From: JABFRG01 sp038210445
GTDB lineage: Bacteria > Myxococcota_A > Polyangia > Polyangiales > Polyangiaceae
Reading direction: 5' to 3'
Assembly (NCBI GenBank): GCA_038210445.1
Contig: JBBQWQ010000003.1
Location: 124,001-188,000, forward strand
DNA length: 64,000 bases
A program made the position numbers and the translations under genes. Below, piece by piece: positions 26,694-35,848 of the stretch. The notes beneath the pieces were generated by a model. It did not search any database, had not been told where the DNA came from, and saw nothing but the letters and a program-made list of their open reading frames with translations. Numbering within the stretch: the first letter of the stretch is position 1; the number at the start of each line of letters is the position of its first letter.

Positions 26694-27690
26694 ACGAGGC
26701 CTTTCGCGATGGGTTTCGGCGGCCGCGCTGGTGGGCGGCGTTCTCGTGGCGCCTATCGTTTGCGCCGACGCGCGCAGCGACGCCAAGGCGGCCTACCAGC
26801 GCGGGGTCGCGGCGCACAAGCGGGGCGACGAAGCGGCCTCGGCCCACGAATTTGCTGCAGCCGACGCTGCGCTCCCCAACCGGACAGCCCTGCTCGCCGC
26901 GCTGCAGGCAGTGAACAAGACCGACGACGCGTCGCTCGCCGCAGACCTTCTGGAGCGCAGGAACCGCGAGACCGACCCCAAGGTCGCCGAGGCCGCGGCT
27001 GCGGTGGAGGCCCGCTTCCAAGACCGGCTCGGGTGGGTGCGTCTCGAATGCGGCGCCGGCGCGCCGTGCGACGCCCAGCTCGGGGAGCGGAAGCTCGAAC
27101 CCGGCGCCGACGTGCGCGTGGCGGCGGGCAACCAGACCCTGCGCATCCACCGCGGCGAGACCGAAGTATCGGTGACCGTCACGGTCCAACCGGGGAGCAC
27201 GTCTCGGGTGTCGGCGCCTGCGGCGACAGCCCCGTCGGCGACAGCCCCGGCGGCGACAGCCCCGACGCCGACGCCGCCACCGCTCGCATCGGCTGCGGTA
27301 GAGGTGCCGCCGGCCCGGCCGCCTTTGGTCTTTGAGCCTGGCCGCGCAAAGCCTCTGCCTCCGTTCGTGGTCTACCTGGGGGGCGCAGCTGCGGTCGCGG
27401 CCGGCATTTCCGGCATCGCGGTCATCGTGCACGCGGGCGCCAGGGCGACCGACTTCGAAGACGCCGGCTGCACCGGCTCGTCGCCGCCCGCCGCCTCCGA
27501 CTGCAAGAGCCGAGCTTCCACCGGCCGAACCCTCGACGTGGTGGGCAACGCGCTGCTCCTGGGCGGCGCGGCGCTGGGGCTCGGCACCGTGCTGCTGAGC
27601 GCGTTTTTCGTGGACTGGCGCGGAAAAGGGACGGTGTCGGCGGGACCGGTGCCGGGCGGGGCCGTGGGCGCGTATCGCATCGAGTTCTGA
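26686..27690 (+). CDS. exported TPR-like protein with C-terminal membrane segments
   Basis: About 334 residues from the ATG at 26686. A signal peptide is predicted (residues 1-27, ending PIVCA). Residues ~30-105 are Ala-rich helices of TPR type (AAYQRGVAAHKRGDEAASAHEF). A small beta region with CGAGAPCDAQ follows, then a Pro/Ala/Thr linker with repeated ATAPSATAP units. Two hydrophobic helices lie near the C-terminus (about 228-247 and 285-308), so the mature protein is membrane-anchored. Proteins with this plan (TPR, PEGA-like beta region, linker, membrane helices) accompany Ser/Thr kinases in Myxococcota, and here a kinase gene follows 16 bases later. Confidence 0.75.
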   Translation: MFERGLSRWVSAAALVGGVLVAPIVCADARSDAKAAYQRGVAAHKRGDEAASAHEFAAADAALPNRTALLAALQAVNKTDDASLAADLLERRNRETDPKVAEAAAAVEARFQDRLGWVRLECGAGAPCDAQLGERKLEPGADVRVAAGNQTLRIHRGETEVSVTVTVQPGSTSRVSAPAATAPSATAPAATAPTPTPPPLASAAVEVPPARPPLVFEPGRAKPLPPFVVYLGGAAAVAAGISGIAVIVHAGARATDFEDAGCTGSSPPAASDCKSRASTGRTLDVVGNALLLGGAALGLGTVLLSAFFVDWRGKGTVSAGPVPGGAVGAYRIEF

Positions 27691-27706
27691 TACGCTGCCT
27701 CCACCC

Positions 27707-29389
27707 ATGGGTACGCCGCACGCCAACCGAACGCTCGGCGGATCGCTCCGCTACGAGCCGCTCGTGCGCATCGCCTCCGGCGGCATGGCGACGGTGTTCG
27801 TGGGGCGAATGCGCGGCGCTCTCGGGTTCCGCCAGTTGGTGGCGCTCAAGCAACCCCACGCGCATCTCCTCGCGAATCCCGAGTTTCGCCGGGAGCTGGT
27901 CACCGAGGCGCGGCTCGCTTCGCTGATTCACCACGCGCACGTGGTCGACGTGCGCGACGTCGACCTCTCCGACGGCGAGCTGCTCCTCGTCATGGACTAC
28001 ATCGAGGGTGGCTCGGTCGGCGATCTTCTGGTTAACGCTTCCAAGGGCGGCCCCGCGGTGGGCGTCGACAGCGCGCTGCGCATTGCCCTCGACGCCCTCT
28101 CTGGGCTTCATGCGGCGCATGAGCTGGCGGACGAGGCCGGCGTTCCCATGGGGCTCGTTCACCGCGACATCTCGCCGCAGAACATCCTGGTGGGGACCGA
28201 CGGCCTGGCTCGGGTCTCCGACTTCGGCGTCGCAAAGTTCGTTCACGCGAGCCGCGACGCCACCACCGGCGGCGCGCTCAAGGGCAAGCTCGCCTACATG
28301 CCGCCGGAGTACGTGCGAGGCCGTACCTTCGACCGCCGCTTCGACGTGTTCTCCATGGGCGTGGTGCTCTGGGAGATGCTCGCCGGGCGCCGCCTCTATC
28401 GCGGAATGCACGACGTCGACACCATGCGCAAGGTACTGGAAGAGGCGCCGCCATCGCTGGCCGAGCTGGTTTCCCCTGCGCTCGCGCCCTTCGATCCGCT
28501 CCTCGCGGTGGCGCTCGCGAAAGATCCGGCGGATCGCTTTCAGAGCGCCTCGGCCATGGCCACTGCGCTCGAGGGCGCGAGCGAGCGACACGTGCGGCCC
28601 GCCAGCCATCGCGAGGTCGCAGAGCTGGTGAAGGCCTCCATGGGCCCCGCGCTTTCGGCACGCCGCGATGCGGTTCGCGCGCGCATGCAGGAGCAGCCGG
28701 CCACCTCGCCCGAGCCCGCGCTCGCGCTCGCAGCGCCGACCAGCGCCGTTTCGACGCAGCCGGTACCTCCGACGGAGGTGCCCACCACGGCGCCGATGCC
28801 GGTCGAGGCCCCACGCGCCCCCGCTACGCTCGTTCCCGCGACCCAGCCCACGCAGTCTACGCTGCCGCTCGAGGGTCACCCCCGCGCGCCAGCCCCGATG
28901 CTGCAGCCTGGGGCGGTGGTCGTCTCGCGCACCTTGGCCTCGGCGCCCGCCGCCGGCGCCAGCGGCATGCTCCGCGCGCCCGTACCCGACATGCACACGC
29001 TCCACTCCGAGGGCTCGCTCTCGCCCTTCGAGAGCACGGCGCCCGCAGCGTCGGCGGTCACAAGCTCGCGGAACGGCCTTCCTTCGCGCTCCTTTCCGTG
29101 GCTGTTCGCGGGGGTGCCGGTGCTCGCGCTGGCGATTCTCGGCGGAGGCGCCTTCGTGTGGTCACGCGCGCAGGCTCCCGCCGCCACGGAAATACCCGTG
29201 GTCGCGGCGCCCCTCGGCGAGCCTTCGGCGCTCGCGTCTGCGGTCTCGACGCCCGCGGCTCCCGCGCAGCCTTCCAGCGTGCCCGCCGTGGCTGCGTCGG
29301 CCAAGGCGACGGCGAAGGCGAACCGGGCGCCTCTGGGCACCGCCCGCAGCCGCCCCAGCAGCGCCGAGCCACCCCCTGACCCCTATTGA
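27707..29389 (+). CDS. membrane-anchored eukaryotic-type Ser/Thr protein kinase
   Basis: This 560-residue protein has an N-terminal kinase domain (about 16-290) with IASGGMATVF for the glycine loop, Lys48 (VALKQP), HRDISPQN (152-159) and DFG (172-174). HRDxSPxN is the variant typical of myxobacterial kinases. A long Ala/Pro-rich linker (about 300-455) is followed by one transmembrane helix (about 465-485) and a short extracytoplasmic Ala/Pro/Ser tail. It should autophosphorylate and signal to FHA proteins; the next gene, 27 bases downstream, encodes an FHA-sigma-54 activator and is the obvious candidate target. Confidence 0.92.
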   Translation: MGTPHANRTLGGSLRYEPLVRIASGGMATVFVGRMRGALGFRQLVALKQPHAHLLANPEFRRELVTEARLASLIHHAHVVDVRDVDLSDGELLLVMDYIEGGSVGDLLVNASKGGPAVGVDSALRIALDALSGLHAAHELADEAGVPMGLVHRDISPQNILVGTDGLARVSDFGVAKFVHASRDATTGGALKGKLAYMPPEYVRGRTFDRRFDVFSMGVVLWEMLAGRRLYRGMHDVDTMRKVLEEAPPSLAELVSPALAPFDPLLAVALAKDPADRFQSASAMATALEGASERHVRPASHREVAELVKASMGPALSARRDAVRARMQEQPATSPEPALALAAPTSAVSTQPVPPTEVPTTAPMPVEAPRAPATLVPATQPTQSTLPLEGHPRAPAPMLQPGAVVVSRTLASAPAAGASGMLRAPVPDMHTLHSEGSLSPFESTAPAASAVTSSRNGLPSRSFPWLFAGVPVLALAILGGGAFVWSRAQAPAATEIPVVAAPLGEPSALASAVSTPAAPAQPSSVPAVAASAKATAKANRAPLGTARSRPSSAEPPPDPY

Positions 29390-29416
29390 CGGCACGGCAC
29401 AACCCCGAAAGACCCC

Positions 29417-30775
<1,359 letters not shown>

Positions 30776-30844
30776 CGGACCGCTTCGTTCGGCTGCAAGA
30801 AATGCCCGTCGATTCGCATGTATGTTGCAGTCGCACTGCGGCAG

Positions 30845-30866
30845 CGGGGCTGTATGCTTAGCCCCG
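30845..30866. other. short hairpin between sigma-54 activator and next lipoprotein gene
   Basis: CGGGGCT (30845-30851) and AGCCCCG (30860-30866) form a 7-base stem with an 8-base loop in the 182-base gap after the activator gene. There is no clear T-run, so it could be a weak terminator or an operator-like palindrome. Confidence 0.4.
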
Positions 30867-30957
30867 GTAAACTGGCACCGTCACTGGAAAATGTGCCGAT
30901 CGCATAGACACCGTTGCGCCGTGAATAGAGATGGTCTTATCTCCGTCTAGGACAAAC

Positions 30958-31371
30958 ATGAAATCTTCCTTTTTCTCCGGTTCGCTCGTTCTCTTGGTTC
31001 TCTCCACCGCAGCTTGCGACATCCACTGGGTGCGGGAAGTGAAGCGGACGCCGTCCGGCGGCGAGGTCGCTCTTCTGGCGCAAAACGGCGATGCCCAGGC
31101 GCAGGCGCAGTCGCTCATGGCCTCGCGTTGCCCGGCGGGCTACGACATCCTCGAAGAGGGAGAAGCGGTGGTTGGCCAGGAAGTGCAGTCCAACACCACC
31201 CAGCGTCAGGGCTTCTTCGGCCCCAGCCAGAGCACGACCGCGCAGTCGCAAGACAAGCGCGAGTGGCGCATCAAGTACCAGTGCAAGGGCGCTGGTGGCG
31301 CGCCGGTGGCGCCTGTCGGCAGCGCTCCCAAGCCGGCCGCGGTGTACGAGCTCGTCATCCGCAACTACTGA
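30958..31371 (+). CDS. hypothetical lipoprotein
   Basis: About 137 residues from the ATG at 30958, preceded by AGGACA. It carries a lipoprotein signal with lipobox TAAC (Cys20). The mature part has two cysteines (ASRCPAG and KYQCKG) likely to be disulfide-bonded, a Gln/Ser-rich central segment (QSNTTQRQGFFGPSQSTTAQ) and a beta-rich end (YELVIRNY). No known domain was recognised. It follows the sigma-54 activator and precedes a hairpin terminator, so it is probably a single-gene transcript. Confidence 0.75.
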   Translation: MKSSFFSGSLVLLVLSTAACDIHWVREVKRTPSGGEVALLAQNGDAQAQAQSLMASRCPAGYDILEEGEAVVGQEVQSNTTQRQGFFGPSQSTTAQSQDKREWRIKYQCKGAGGAPVAPVGSAPKPAAVYELVIRNY

Positions 31372-31398
31372 TCCACACTTCGATTCGCCGCTTCAGCC

Positions 31399-31434
31399 AG
31401 CGCGCCGCTCTCTTCCGAGACGGCGCGCTCTTTC
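31399..31434 (+). terminator. intrinsic terminator
   Basis: AGCGCGCCG pairs with CGGCGCGCT, and inside it TCTC pairs with GAGA around TTCC, leaving a single bulged C. CTTTC follows. It lies 28 bases after the stop of the preceding lipoprotein gene. Confidence 0.65.
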
Positions 31435-31477
31435 GTGGGCGTGACAAGGGTCGCGCGCGCGCGATACAACTTGTGGG

Positions 31478-31822
31478 ATGAAACGCACTGCGCTGCTCTC
31501 GCTGGTCTTGGTCGCTGCTTGCAGCAAGAAGCCCGCACCCGACGCCGCGGTTGCCGCCAGCGGCAAGGTCTCCATCGTCGCCGACGGCGACGGCTTTCAC
31601 CCAAGCTCGCTCTCGGTCAAGAAGGGCGCTCCGCTCACCCTCGAGTTCAAGCGCACCAGCGATCAAACCTGCGCGACCGCGGTGGTCTTCCCGGACCTCA
31701 AGATCGAGAAGAACCTTCCGCTCAACGAGGCGGTGGCGGTGGACATCCCCACCGACGCTGCGCGCACCCTGACGTTCCAGTGCGGCATGGGCATGTACCA
31801 GAGCAAGATCGTCGTGCAGTAG
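31478..31822 (+). CDS. cupredoxin-like lipoprotein
   Basis: This 114-residue protein has a lipoprotein signal with lipobox LVAAC (Cys15). The mature ~95 residues form a small cupredoxin-like beta sandwich: FHPSSLSVKKGAPLTLEFKR then TCATAVVFPDL, a pattern shared with the cupredoxin domains beside copper P-type ATPases. The probable copper ligands are Cys65, Cys102 and Met104 or Met106 in FQCGMGM, as in that family. It would be a periplasmic or surface electron carrier or copper chaperone. It is the first of several metal-binding lipoproteins up to 40.2 kb, although it lies on the opposite strand to the next two. Confidence 0.8.
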   Translation: MKRTALLSLVLVAACSKKPAPDAAVAASGKVSIVADGDGFHPSSLSVKKGAPLTLEFKRTSDQTCATAVVFPDLKIEKNLPLNEAVAVDIPTDAARTLTFQCGMGMYQSKIVVQ

Positions 31823-31857
31823 GGGCCTGCGGCCCGAGGATGCGGATGGAAAGCAAA

Positions 31858-31887
31858 CAGGCTTCGGGCATGTCTGCCCGAAGCCTG
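31858..31887 (-). terminator. intrinsic terminator shared by convergent genes
   Basis: CAGGCTTCGGGCA and TGCCCGAAGCCTG form a perfect 13-base stem with a TGTC loop. On the minus strand the stem is followed by TTTGCTTT, so it terminates the 31909-33684 gene. It also lies just after the plus-strand cupredoxin gene and may serve both. Confidence 0.85.
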
Positions 31888-31908
31888 AACTGACTCGCTA
31901 GCCTCTGC

Positions 31909-33684
31909 TCAGGGCCGGAGCGCGGGGTTGTTGTGGGAGCCGCGCGGCGAGTCGTCCCACTCGCACTCGGGATCGCTGGCGTTGCTGTTGCACTTCTTCA
32001 AGTGCTCGAGCGCCTTGCCGTACTTTGAGGTGGCGAAGTTGGCTTCGTTGACGCCCTCGAGGTTCAGCGGCATCCAGTGGGATTCGTTGAACTTCTTACC
32101 GAAGTCGGTGATCTTCGAATAGTACTCGTTGCCGGTGCCGGTGCTCCAATCGGAGAAGCGGCCGATGGTCGCGCCTTGCGCCAGGGTGTGGCAATTGGTG
32201 CAGGGTGCAGCGGCTTCGCTCACCAGGATTTTGGGGAGGCGGAAGCCCAGGTGGTCGGCGGCGACCAGGTTGTACGGCGCCTCCGGGTTCGAGATGGGGA
32301 AGTCGGCGAGCTGGCCCATCATCGGGACGATGCTGCGGCCGTCGCGGCGCTTGGCGCCGTCGATCCACTTGGAGTGAATGAAGGGGCTGTTGCCGTGGCA
32401 CTCGCCGCTGCAGTACGACTGCACCGAGGTCGACCACACGGTGGTGGAGCGCTCGACGTCGCCCGGGTGCGGGACGGTGCCGCCGGTGGTGCCGCTTCCG
32501 ATGCTGTTCTGGAAGAAGCAGGTTCGGCCGGTGCGCGGGTTGTGGCCGAGCATCGCCATGTCGTTGAAGTGCTTCGACTTGGTCATGCCCTGACCCTCGT
32601 CGGCGATCTTGCGGCACAGGAGCACCCAGTGGGTGCCCTTGGAGTTCTTGGCGGTGAGCACCATGGGGCCAGGCTGGGTGCCGCCGGTGGCGAGGTACAT
32701 ACCGTGGTCGGCCTTGTCGAGGCACTCGTAGCTGCTGGAGCCGACGCCGAGCTCGCGGCCGGGCGAGCACTTGTCGACCTCGACGCCGTCGACGGTGGCG
32801 GGGATGCGCGCGCCTTCGACGCCTTCGATCTTGTGCGGGCTGCGGTCGTCGGGGCCGTTGGCCACCAGATCGCGACAGTCGAAGGTCTCGTACTTGCCCT
32901 CGGAGATCTTCGGGAAGAAGGGAATCTCGCCGAGCTCGCGCTCACAGAGCTGGCCGTACTCAATTTGGCTGGAGACGTTGTCCTCGTTGATGGGCGTGGT
33001 GGCGGGGGGCGTGGGGCCTGCGTCGGCGACGCCGGGGCCTGCGTCGCCTGCGCCGCTGTCGCCGCTGGTGAGGCCGCCGTCACCTGCCGTGAGGTGCAAG
33101 CCGAAGCCTTTGGTCTTGAGGGCCGCCGCGTCCTTCACGTTCGCGTCGTAGGCGTAGGCGAGGTTCACTTGCAGCTTGGCGCGCACGGTCGCGCCCTTCA
33201 CGATGCAGGCCTCGACGATGGGATCCGGCTGCTTGGCTCGCTCCTTCTGGGCCGCGCTCACGTTGCCGGTGGCCCAGTTGGGGTCGTCGTAGAGCTTGAG
33301 GAGATCGAAGACGCTCTTGTCGACCTTGGGACCCTGGTAGACGATCTTGCCGGTGGCTTCGGGCGCGCCCGCGGCGGCGAGCTGCGGCAGCTCGTCGCAG
33401 CGAATGGCCTTCTGCGAGGTGAGGGTCATCTTGCCGGCGCGCACGCGCACGCGGAGCGACTCGCCCTCGCCCAGTGGCTTCTTCACCGTTGCCTGGAGCG
33501 TGCCCGACTTGTCGTCGTAGCGGAGGCCGAGGCCGAGGGCGTTGTTGACGCCCACCACGTCGTCTTCCGACGGGCTGCTGTCGTCTTCGCTGCTGCTGCA
33601 GTTCACGAGAACCGGGGCCAGGGCTGCAGAGGCCAGCGCAACGACGAGGCCCAAGGAATGCGCACGGAAGGGGAGGCGAGGCAT
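31909..33684 (-). CDS. lipoprotein with CxxCH and CX3CH motifs (paralogue 1)
   Basis: About 591 residues from the ATG at 33684; 13 upstream residues in frame lack a signal. The lipobox is LVNC (Cys29). An acidic SEDD linker precedes a beta-rich region, then a Gly/Asp/Pro linker at about 198-235. Cys pairs are spread over the middle. Near the C-terminus are CSGECH (425-430, CX3CH) and CTNCH (495-499, CxxCH), the latter a canonical c-type heme attachment site. The conserved motif PYNLVAADHLGFRLPK joins the two. The neighbouring gene at 33899-35638 is a close paralogue. Function unknown; a periplasmic or surface redox role is inferred from the motifs. Confidence 0.82.
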   Translation of the reverse strand: MPRLPFRAHSLGLVVALASAALAPVLVNCSSSEDDSSPSEDDVVGVNNALGLGLRYDDKSGTLQATVKKPLGEGESLRVRVRAGKMTLTSQKAIRCDELPQLAAAGAPEATGKIVYQGPKVDKSVFDLLKLYDDPNWATGNVSAAQKERAKQPDPIVEACIVKGATVRAKLQVNLAYAYDANVKDAAALKTKGFGLHLTAGDGGLTSGDSGAGDAGPGVADAGPTPPATTPINEDNVSSQIEYGQLCERELGEIPFFPKISEGKYETFDCRDLVANGPDDRSPHKIEGVEGARIPATVDGVEVDKCSPGRELGVGSSSYECLDKADHGMYLATGGTQPGPMVLTAKNSKGTHWVLLCRKIADEGQGMTKSKHFNDMAMLGHNPRTGRTCFFQNSIGSGTTGGTVPHPGDVERSTTVWSTSVQSYCSGECHGNSPFIHSKWIDGAKRRDGRSIVPMMGQLADFPISNPEAPYNLVAADHLGFRLPKILVSEAAAPCTNCHTLAQGATIGRFSDWSTGTGNEYYSKITDFGKKFNESHWMPLNLEGVNEANFATSKYGKALEHLKKCNSNASDPECEWDDSPRGSHNNPALRP

Positions 33685-33835
33685 AAGGGGCGAAGGTAGC
33701 ATAGAGTATGCCACTGGGCGCACATCGTGCGGCCCGCGAAATGTCAGGGAATGTAGGTCTGGAAAAACCTGCGACTGGTACCAGTGGATCCCCCGCGATC
33801 CTGAGAATGGACCCAGGCGAGCGAGGCGCGGCGCA

Positions 33836-33873
33836 CAAAACGAAACGAGGCCCGAGGAGAACCTCGAGCCTCG
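33836..33873 (-). terminator. intrinsic terminator of second paralogue gene
   Basis: CGAGGCCCGAGG (33846-33857) pairs with CCTCGAGCCTCG (33862-33873) except one mismatch, around AGAA. On the minus strand the stem runs into TTTCGTTTTGTG. It ends transcription of the gene at 33899-35638. Confidence 0.75.
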
Positions 33874-33898
33874 AACCGGCGGACAGCTTGCTGCGCCG

Positions 33899-35638
33899 CT
33901 ACTGGACCGGCGGGTTGTTGTGCGATCCGCGGGGCGTATCGGCCCACTCGCACTCGGGGAGCGACGGCGAGTTGTTGCACTTCTTGATGTGCGCGAGGGC
34001 AGTGCCGTACTTCGAGGTGGCGAAGTTCGCCTCGGTGACGCCTTCGAGGTTCAGCGGCATCCAGTGCGACTCGTTGAACTTCTTTCCGAAGTCGGTGATC
34101 TTCGAATAGTAGTCGTTGCCGGTGCCGGTGGACCAGTCGCTGAAGTTGCCCATGGTGGAGCCCTGGGCGAGCGTGTGGCAGTTGGTGCAGGGGCCCGCGG
34201 CTTCGCTCACGATGATCTTCGGGAGCGTGAAGCCGAGGTGGCTGGCGGCCACGATGTTGTAGGGCGCGCTGGGGTTCGAGATGGGCAGATCGGGCTGCTG
34301 ACCGAGCATCGGTACGATGGTCTTGCCGTTGGCGCGCTTGGCGCCTTCGATCCATCGCGAGTGCACGAAGGGGCCGTTGGCGTGGCAGCTGCCGGTGCAA
34401 TACGCCTGCACCGACGACGACCACACCGTGGTGGAGCGGCTCACGTCGCCCGGGTGGGGGACGGCCGCGCCGTTGATGCCGCTGCCGATGCTGTTCTGGA
34501 AGAAGCAGGTGCGACCGGTCTGCGGGTTGTGCCCGAGCATCGCCATGTCGGTGAAGGTCTTGGTCTTGAACATGCCGTTGCCGTCGTCGGCCACCTTGCG
34601 GCAGAGCAAAACCCACTGGGTGCCCTTGGAGTTCTTGGCGGTGACGACCATGGGGCCGGGCTGGGTGCCGCCGCTGGCGAGGTACATGCCGTGGTCGGCC
34701 TTGTCGAGGCACTCGTAGCTGCTGGAGCCGACGCCGAGCTCGCGGCCGGGCGAGCACTTGTCGACCTCGACGCCGTTGACGGTGGCGGGAATGCGCGCGC
34801 CCTCCACGCCCTCGAGCTTGTGCGGGGCCTTGTCGGTCTTGCCGTTGGCGACGAGATCGCGGCAGTCGAAGGTCTCGTACTTGCCCTTCTTGATCTTGGG
34901 GAAGAAAGGAATCTCGCCGAGCTCGGTCTCGCAGAGCTGGCCGTACTCGATCTGGCTGTTGACGTTGTCTTCGGTGACCTTGCGGACGGGGGGCTTCTTG
35001 CCCGCGTCGGCCACGCCGGCGTCGCCCGCTTGGAGCTGCAGATCGCCGATGCCTTGGGTGGTGAGCGAACCTTCTTTGATGCCCGTGTCGTACGCGTACG
35101 CGAGGTTCACCTGCAGCTTCGCGCGCACGGTAGCGCCCTTGACCACGCACGCCTCGACGATGGGATCGGGCTGCTTGGCGCGTTCTTTCTGGGCCGCGGT
35201 CACGTTGCCGGTGGCCCAGTTGGGGTCGTCGTAGAGCTTGAGCAGATCGAACACGCCGCGGTCTACCGCCGGACCCTGATAGACGTACTTGCCGTCTTCC
35301 ACGTTGCCGGTGGCGTTGAGCTCCGGCAGCTCGCTGCACGGCACCTCGCGCTCGGAGGTGAGGGTCATCTTGCCGGCGCGCACGCGCACCCGAAGCGACT
35401 CGCCGTCGCCGAGCGCCTTGGCCATGGTCGCCTGGAGCTTGCCGCTGTCGTCGACGCGGAGCCCGAGGCCGAGCGCGTTGTCGACGCCGACGATGTCGTC
35501 TTCCGAAGGCGTAGCCTCTTCCTCATCGCTCCCGCAGTGTACGAGCAGCGGCGCCATCGCGGCGGCCGCCAGGGTGGCGAGGAGCAGCGGGCGGGCGAAG
35601 CGAGGGGTACGTCGGCGAACCGTGCGAGCAGAAGACAT
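33899..35638 (-). CDS. lipoprotein with CxxCH and CX3CH motifs (paralogue 2)
   Basis: This 579-residue protein has a signal beginning with an Arg-rich run and lipobox LLVHC (Cys35), then an EEE/SEDD linker. It aligns along nearly its whole length with the protein at 31909-33684: same order of ALGLGLRVDD, VEACVVKGATVRAK, DCRDLVANGK, VEVDKCSPGRELG and YNIVAASHLGFTLPK. The heme-like motifs CTGSCH (CX3CH) and CTNCH (CxxCH) are retained. The DNA differs at many positions, so this is an old duplication, not an assembly artefact. It is divergent from the beta-propeller lipoprotein gene at 35849, with 210 bases between. Confidence 0.82.
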   Translation of the reverse strand: MSSARTVRRRTPRFARPLLLATLAAAAMAPLLVHCGSDEEEATPSEDDIVGVDNALGLGLRVDDSGKLQATMAKALGDGESLRVRVRAGKMTLTSEREVPCSELPELNATGNVEDGKYVYQGPAVDRGVFDLLKLYDDPNWATGNVTAAQKERAKQPDPIVEACVVKGATVRAKLQVNLAYAYDTGIKEGSLTTQGIGDLQLQAGDAGVADAGKKPPVRKVTEDNVNSQIEYGQLCETELGEIPFFPKIKKGKYETFDCRDLVANGKTDKAPHKLEGVEGARIPATVNGVEVDKCSPGRELGVGSSSYECLDKADHGMYLASGGTQPGPMVVTAKNSKGTQWVLLCRKVADDGNGMFKTKTFTDMAMLGHNPQTGRTCFFQNSIGSGINGAAVPHPGDVSRSTTVWSSSVQAYCTGSCHANGPFVHSRWIEGAKRANGKTIVPMLGQQPDLPISNPSAPYNIVAASHLGFTLPKIIVSEAAGPCTNCHTLAQGSTMGNFSDWSTGTGNDYYSKITDFGKKFNESHWMPLNLEGVTEANFATSKYGTALAHIKKCNNSPSLPECEWADTPRGSHNNPPVQ

Positions 35639-35848
35639 AAGCCCACACGCTACGCGATGACGTGCCCGTAAGAAAGGCCGGTTCGGAAGAAAATGCGCGT
35701 TTGCTTGATTTTTCGGTGCGGGCCGAAGGGGGGCGTGTGGATCGCCGATGGTCCATACCTGGAGAGGATTCCGTCCATGCGGGAGCCCACCCTGGAAGAT
35801 TGCAAATCAATAAAACCACACGAACGCACACGTGACTTCCTCGGCACG

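Noticed and set aside
31909..35638. Possible assembly duplication of the CxxCH lipoprotein gene
   Set aside because: The copies differ at many bases and in linker length, with separate terminators, so this is an old gene duplication.
33542..35671. Antisense open frame of 709 codons over the second CxxCH paralogue
   Set aside because: No recognisable motif; a near-equivalent shadow exists over the first paralogue (32077-33699), as expected from duplicated coding DNA.
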